The notes under the pieces were generated by a model that made no database searches, had not been told where the DNA came from, and was given only the letters and a program-made list of their open reading frames with translations. Source: Rhizobium sp. NFR07 (GTDB lineage Bacteria > Pseudomonadota > Alphaproteobacteria > Rhizobiales > Rhizobiaceae). Taken from it: a stretch of 64,000 nucleotides of DNA. The stretch lies in contig NZ_FOKM01000015.1 in assembly GCF_900111905.1 (NCBI RefSeq), forward strand, positions 62,001-126,000. The letters are read 5' to 3'. Shown here piece by piece: positions 60,324 to 64,000 of the stretch (position 1 is the first letter of the stretch; each line of letters begins with the position of its first letter). A program made the position numbers and the translations under genes.

Positions 60324-60793
60324 CTACCACGTTGGACGCGTAATCATCAGCCACACGATCGCGAGTACCGCGCCAAAGGCTGGAAAGCCGAAGAAAAACC
60401 AGCGCCTGAACAGGTCGTGGTACCGCTGCGGCAGGGCGCTGCCCGTCCTCTCCGCTTTGATGGCGAGATTACGCATCTCCATTTGCATCTAGACGACCGG
60501 CAGCCAGAAGATCCCGGTGAGGATGTAGAGCAGGATCGAGACAACGATCCAGCCGTCCGTCAGCGAGTAGCCCGCATTCCAGGCAGTGCCACGCCGGTGA
60601 TGGGCTGTACGACCACCGCAGTGGCGGTGAAGAGGAAGTCCGCCAAAACCACGATGCGAGCGACCGGTGCAATCGTCGATGCTTTTCCGGTTTGGTGGGC
60701 AATCAGCATGAAGAACGCTATGCCAGCACCGGTTCCAAGCAAAACACATGCGCCAATCATGTGGAGAAATTTCAGGAGGAAATAGAGCATCAA
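60324..60793 (-). pseudogene. DUF2269 membrane protein, frameshift and in-frame stop
   Basis: MMLYFLLKFLHMIGACVLLG... in one frame to about 60590, then SLTDGWIVVSILLYILTGIFWLPVV, TAG, MQMEMRNLAIKAE, ending WFFFGFPAFGAVLAIVWLM in a second frame. DUF2269 proteins read FWLPVVWMQ, so TGG to TAG explains the stop (60489-60491). About four helices remain. Its start overlaps the SDR gene stop upstream by 4 bases, an operon. Confidence 0.7.
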
Positions 60794-62076
60794 CGCTCCT
60801 CCAGTATCGCCAGGGCGACCAGATGAAGAACAAGGATTGGTCCGACCTTCAGAAGCGGGCCTAGCGGTTCATGCCAGAGCGCAGGAATAAGAATGGTGCC
60901 GGCGATAGTGTAAAAGATCGACACCAGGATTGCGGCCCACAAGCCGAGACGACTGGTACGCCGCAACGCGATCATTGTTCCGATAACGATGTCTGCCATT
61001 GCTCCGGCGACGACGGAAAGCACCGCCAGCACGCCGGCGTCGCCTTGGTTCATCAGCGCCAGGCCCTCGTCAAAGCCGACGGTGAGCGAGATAATTCCGG
61101 TGAGGATCCAGAACAGCGGCAGAACCACGAAAATCAGTGGCTTGAGGAAGAAGAGGTTGGAAAACCACCGCTCTTGAATGCTCGCGGGCGCTGACTTCAG
61201 CGTCTCAGTGAGGGATCGAGGTCGGATCCCGACTGTCGCGGCCCAAGGCTGAAGGTCTCCCGTCGCACCCCGGGCAATTTCCTTTTTGGCTGTCGTTCGA
61301 AGTGCAGGCCTCCAGCCGAGCACGCCCGCGAGGTCGCCGAGGGAATAAAGCAGCGCCGCGATGCTCGACGGCACTGTTAATTGGAGGGCCGGCCGTCTCC
61401 CAAGCCAACGTCGATAGATCCCGACCACCTCTTCAAAGGTCAGCCGCTGCGGTCCAGCTAATTCGAGGGCGACCTGTCTTGCGGCGTTCGGTTCAAGCAA
61501 CTTCATCACCGTATCGACAACATCCTCAAGCTGTACGACTTGTAGTGCGCCGCCCCCTGGCATCACCGGAACGACAGGTAGGGCTGCCAAACCACGTATG
61601 AGTGCACTTGCGCCGAACGCCGGGCGCCCGAGCACGACAGACGGGCGCAGGATGACCCAATCGAGATCGCGCGCCATCAGAACGTCGTCGCCCCGGAATT
61701 TTGTTTCCGAGAACGGGCTCGGCTGCTGTCGATCGACACCGATCGCCGAAAAGTGCACGACGCGCCTCACCCCGAGTTGCTCGCATGCCTGAAACAATGC
61801 TGCCGGCCCGGCGACATGAATCCCGGCCACGTTCTCTCTCGGGCTGTCCTGCAAGGCGCCGACGCAGTTGACGACCGCATGGACATTGTCCAGAACCGGA
61901 ACCCATGCCTGAACATCGACGGCGGATGCAACGTCCAGGTAAACGGTTTTGGTGGCGCCGAAGGGTGCACGACCTCCCGGCCTGACGACCGCCACAACCT
62001 GATGACCTTCCTGAAGTAACAGCCCGCATATCGAAGAGCCGATGAGGCCGTTGGCGCCGGTCACGAGGATGTTCAT
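60790..62076 (-). CDS. SDR-like NAD(P)-binding protein with C-terminal membrane (DoxX-like) domain
   Basis: A 428-residue protein. Residues 1-280 form an extended SDR (NmrA/complex I 39 kDa-like): MNILVTGANGLIGSSICGLL, then VNCVGALQD and VILRPSVVLG. Residues 300-425 carry about four membrane helices like a DoxX-type domain (LKPLIFVVLPLFWILTGII...). ATG 62076 has AGGAGAGGCG upstream. It may be a membrane-tethered oxidoreductase. Followed by DUF2269. Confidence 0.85.
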   Translation of the reverse strand: MNILVTGANGLIGSSICGLLLQEGHQVVAVVRPGGRAPFGATKTVYLDVASAVDVQAWVPVLDNVHAVVNCVGALQDSPRENVAGIHVAGPAALFQACEQLGVRRVVHFSAIGVDRQQPSPFSETKFRGDDVLMARDLDWVILRPSVVLGRPAFGASALIRGLAALPVVPVMPGGGALQVVQLEDVVDTVMKLLEPNAARQVALELAGPQRLTFEEVVGIYRRWLGRRPALQLTVPSSIAALLYSLGDLAGVLGWRPALRTTAKKEIARGATGDLQPWAATVGIRPRSLTETLKSAPASIQERWFSNLFFLKPLIFVVLPLFWILTGIISLTVGFDEGLALMNQGDAGVLAVLSVVAGAMADIVIGTMIALRRTSRLGLWAAILVSIFYTIAGTILIPALWHEPLGPLLKVGPILVLHLVALAILEER

Positions 62077-62275
62077 CGCCTCTCCTGTCATATGTCGGTC
62101 GCTCGGGCACTTTCCCGGCGGCCTTTGCAGTTTCCTGCATGAGCGTCGGTGGCGAACTTCTCTTCGACGCCTAAGTTCCGGCTCATCGAGCCAACTATGC
62201 TGCGGGTCGCCGCACTGGCCCTCTTCTTCTGTGGTTCGTTCAGCCGCAGTTCACGGGCGTTGCGATAAGTGTACG

Positions 62276-62503
62276 ATGATGGAGATGCCGAAGATGAACC
62301 AGCGGCTTTGGTGGCTGCTGTCTGCGTTGGACCGACGCGCATGGCGACAATCACCCAAAGGAACCGGGCTGAAGACCGCCAACATCGCGGTGGAACATGG
62401 ACTGATCCTCGCGCGCGGTGACTGGAGTGAAAGACGCTATCGCCTCACTGCGCTCGGAGGTGAGGCGGTCAGCCTGCACGCCAACAAGCAAGGGAAGGGA
62501 TAA
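62276..62503 (+). CDS. Small hypothetical protein (75 aa)
   Basis: MMEMPKMNQRLWWLLSALDR, then TANIAVEHGLILARGDWSER and RYRLTALGGEAVSLH, like one winged helix. ATG 62294 (MNQRLWW) is equally likely since GGAG lies ahead of it. Function unknown. Confidence 0.5.
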   Translation: MMEMPKMNQRLWWLLSALDRRAWRQSPKGTGLKTANIAVEHGLILARGDWSERRYRLTALGGEAVSLHANKQGKG

Positions 62504-62587
62504 AACGCGCCGGCGATCCGCATTGCGCCTGCTTCAAGTCAACCGCGGAAGCATCCTCCCGCTCCCTCGACCGATGACCCCTTTCTT

Positions 62588-62612
62588 GGAACTATTGTGC
62601 CTGAACGATGTT
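62588..62612 (+). promoter_or_regulatory. Candidate EcfG-type promoter of DUF892 gene
   Basis: GGAAC at 62588-62592, 16-base spacer, TGTT at 62609-62612: one base off the general-stress consensus, about 70 bp before the DUF892 start. Confidence 0.45.
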
Positions 62613-62681
62613 AACCGGCAGTTGCGGCACCCCCCCGCCAGTCTGCCGATCCGGCACCTTTTCCTTTTACGGAGTTCAGTA

Positions 62682-63182
62682 ATGGCCACGAAGACCTTGG
62701 AAGACCTCTTTATCGACGGCGTGAAGGACATCTATTACACCGAACGGAAGATCGTTGCAGCGCTGAAGAAGATGATCCGCGGTGCGCAATCGCAGGACCT
62801 GAAGACTGCATTTGAAACCCACCTGCAGGAAACCGAAGGCCAGGTCGAACGCCTGGTTCAGGTGTTTGAGATCCTCGGCAAGCCGGCGCGCGGAAAGACC
62901 TGCCCGGCGATCGACGGGATCGTCGAAGAAGGACAGGAAATCCTGGAGGAATTTAAGGATTCCCCCGCACTCGACGCTGGCCTGCTTGCTGCTGCCCAGG
63001 CCGTCGAGCACTATGAGATTGCCCGCTACGGCACGCTTCGCAACTGGGCTCGCGAACTTGGCAAGAATGATGTCGCGCAGCTTCTCGAGCAGACCCTGGC
63101 TGAGGAGGAAAAGACGGACGAACTGCTGACGCAGCTCGCCGATGCGAAGGTCAACAGCAAGGGCAAGGCAAAAGCCGCCTGA
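62682..63182 (+). CDS. DUF892 (YciE/YciF ferritin-like) stress protein
   Basis: A 166-residue four-helix ferritin-like protein: MATKTLEDLFIDGVKDIYYT, ERKIVAALKKM, GQVERLVQVFEILGKPARG, AQAVEHYEIARYGTL, with Glu and His at the usual diiron sites. YciE/YciF proteins accumulate under stress. GGAG precedes the ATG. The EcfG-like promoter upstream fits. Confidence 0.92.
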   Translation: MATKTLEDLFIDGVKDIYYTERKIVAALKKMIRGAQSQDLKTAFETHLQETEGQVERLVQVFEILGKPARGKTCPAIDGIVEEGQEILEEFKDSPALDAGLLAAAQAVEHYEIARYGTLRNWARELGKNDVAQLLEQTLAEEEKTDELLTQLADAKVNSKGKAKAA

Positions 63183-63268
63183 TATCAACGGGAGCGGCCC
63201 GTCCGCCGCTCCCGCCCAACCGGGTGTTGCGTCCGGCTGCTTAATTTTGAGTTGTTTAGGGTAATATC

Positions 63269-63928
63269 TTGCGTTTCCTCCGCGATAACGGCCTCACCAT
63301 AGCCCTCCTCGGATTTTCTGTTCTGACCGTAGGCGGCATGCTGCTGACCGGCTGGGGCGTTTACAATGAAGAGCTCGCAGAGCATGGCGCGGGGCAGCTT
63401 GATCTTTGGAATTATGCGCTCTCAGGCCATTTCCTATCGGCCCTGTTCGAAAATTGGGAGAGCGAGTTCCTGCAGATGTCCGCGTATGTCATGCTGACGG
63501 CGATACTTTTCCAACGCGGCTCCGCTGAATCGAAGGATCCCGACCAACCTGCTTCCCAAGACGAGGATCCAGCAGAGAAACAGAATGATGCCAACGCACC
63601 GTGGGCGGTTCGAGCTGGTGGGATGGCGCGCTCCCTCTATTCCTATTCCCTTGGCATAGGCTTGGCGATCCTGTTCATTCTCAGCTTTGTGCTGCATGTG
63701 CGCTACAGCGCCGAGGACGCGAACGCCGAAGCGCTGATGCATGGCCAGTCGCCAGTGTCGCTCCTCGAGCACTTGACCAGCACCCAGTTCTGGTTCGAGT
63801 CTCTCCAGAACTGGCAGTCGGAATTCCTGTCAACCGCCGTGCTCGTGGTGCTGTCGATCTTCCTGAGGTTCAGGGGGTCGCCCGAATCGAAACCCGTCGC
63901 GGCGCCTCATTCAGAAACGGGGAGCTAA
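63269..63928 (+). CDS. DUF6766 family membrane protein
   Basis: A 219-residue membrane protein, TTG start. MRFLRDNGLTIALLGFSVLT, a long periplasmic loop with FLSALFENWESEFLQMSAYV, then SLGIGLAILFILSFVLHVRY and a repeat of FESLQNWQSEFLSTAVLVVLSIFL. The repeated NWxSEFL motif defines the family; four helices. Common among rhizobial general stress genes, reaction unknown. The last 72 bases of the window show no feature. Confidence 0.9.
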   Translation: MRFLRDNGLTIALLGFSVLTVGGMLLTGWGVYNEELAEHGAGQLDLWNYALSGHFLSALFENWESEFLQMSAYVMLTAILFQRGSAESKDPDQPASQDEDPAEKQNDANAPWAVRAGGMARSLYSYSLGIGLAILFILSFVLHVRYSAEDANAEALMHGQSPVSLLEHLTSTQFWFESLQNWQSEFLSTAVLVVLSIFLRFRGSPESKPVAAPHSETGS

Positions 63929-64000
63929 ACCATCGCCGCAAGTCGGCCTTCCCGGCACAACTGAATACCGCCCGCGATGGTGACATCATCGTGACGAACT

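Noticed and set aside
1-64000. CRISPR arrays, tRNA or rRNA genes
   Set aside because: No regularly spaced direct repeats and no tRNA- or rRNA-like segments were noticed on either strand; a dedicated search was not possible here.

Overview
The window looks like part of an accessory replicon (large plasmid or chromid) of a Rhizobiaceae or related alphaproteobacterium. The evidence is GC-rich rhizobial coding style, Ku-type end joining, general-stress (EcfG-regulon-like) genes such as DUF892, DUF6766, DUF4142, GH15 and PPOX, and a scattered set of rhizobial plasmid genes (DUF1612-like, ScpB-like, DUF1403, paired tyrosine recombinases). No rRNA, tRNA, CRISPR or replication origin was seen.

Layout. 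1-6 kb: ku, a second ku with an early stop, an exonuclease III, small stress proteins, a haloacid-dehalogenase-type alpha/beta hydrolase, VOC and NUDIX genes. 6.2-10 kb: two copies of a ~195 bp miniature element with 38-bp GGGG-starting inverted repeats around an SDR/HxlR module, then truncated genes (CurA-like reductase, hydrolase, aldehyde dehydrogenase, AraC). 10-15.3 kb: quinone reductase and LysR pair, an HWE histidine kinase, a DUF2934-REC response regulator and a DUF6894 protein. 15.4-23.2 kb: a probable defence island with an Abi-like HEPN protein, a winged-helix protein, a three-gene operon headed by a CD-NTase-like nucleotidyltransferase (with a frameshift), a DUF6602-type nuclease-like protein and a HEPN/Abi-like protein, and, divergently, a 1085-residue NERD plus NACHT/STAND-like ATPase. 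23.3-26.6 kb: plasmid DUF1612 gene, MFS remnant, RidA and small genes. 26.7-31.6 kb: a 1629-residue double histidine kinase with three receiver domains. 31.7-45 kb: metabolic and stress genes (flavodoxin-like, isochorismatase, NadE, GH15, SDR, DUF4142, DUF4336, GST, PPOX), ending in the ScpB-like/DUF1403 pair.

45.1-58.1 kb is the most striking stretch. Two tyrosine recombinases of roughly 90% protein identity, in the same orientation, bracket about 11 kb of unrelated small-cargo genes: MerR, AraC, AHL-lactonase-like MBL, WYL, YqfO-like, EamA, GNAT, phosphotransferase, MFS, DUF4037, VOC and a Phd/VapC pair. Most junctions between them carry a related imperfect palindrome (core GTCGCAAAA-N-TCCTRA followed by TTTTGCG), which twice supplies the stop codon of the preceding gene. 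This resembles a gene-cassette array, but with no recognisable integron integrase or attC. 58-64 kb holds ligD and HNH debris, small proteins, broken DUF1003 and DUF2269 genes, an SDR-DoxX-like protein, DUF892 and DUF6766.

Many genes carry a single nonsense change or frameshift (ku2, a zinc-ribbon protein, the CD-NTase, GH15, DUF2269 and others). Either this replicon is decaying or the assembly has residual errors. All functional calls come from reading motifs by eye; no database search was run.
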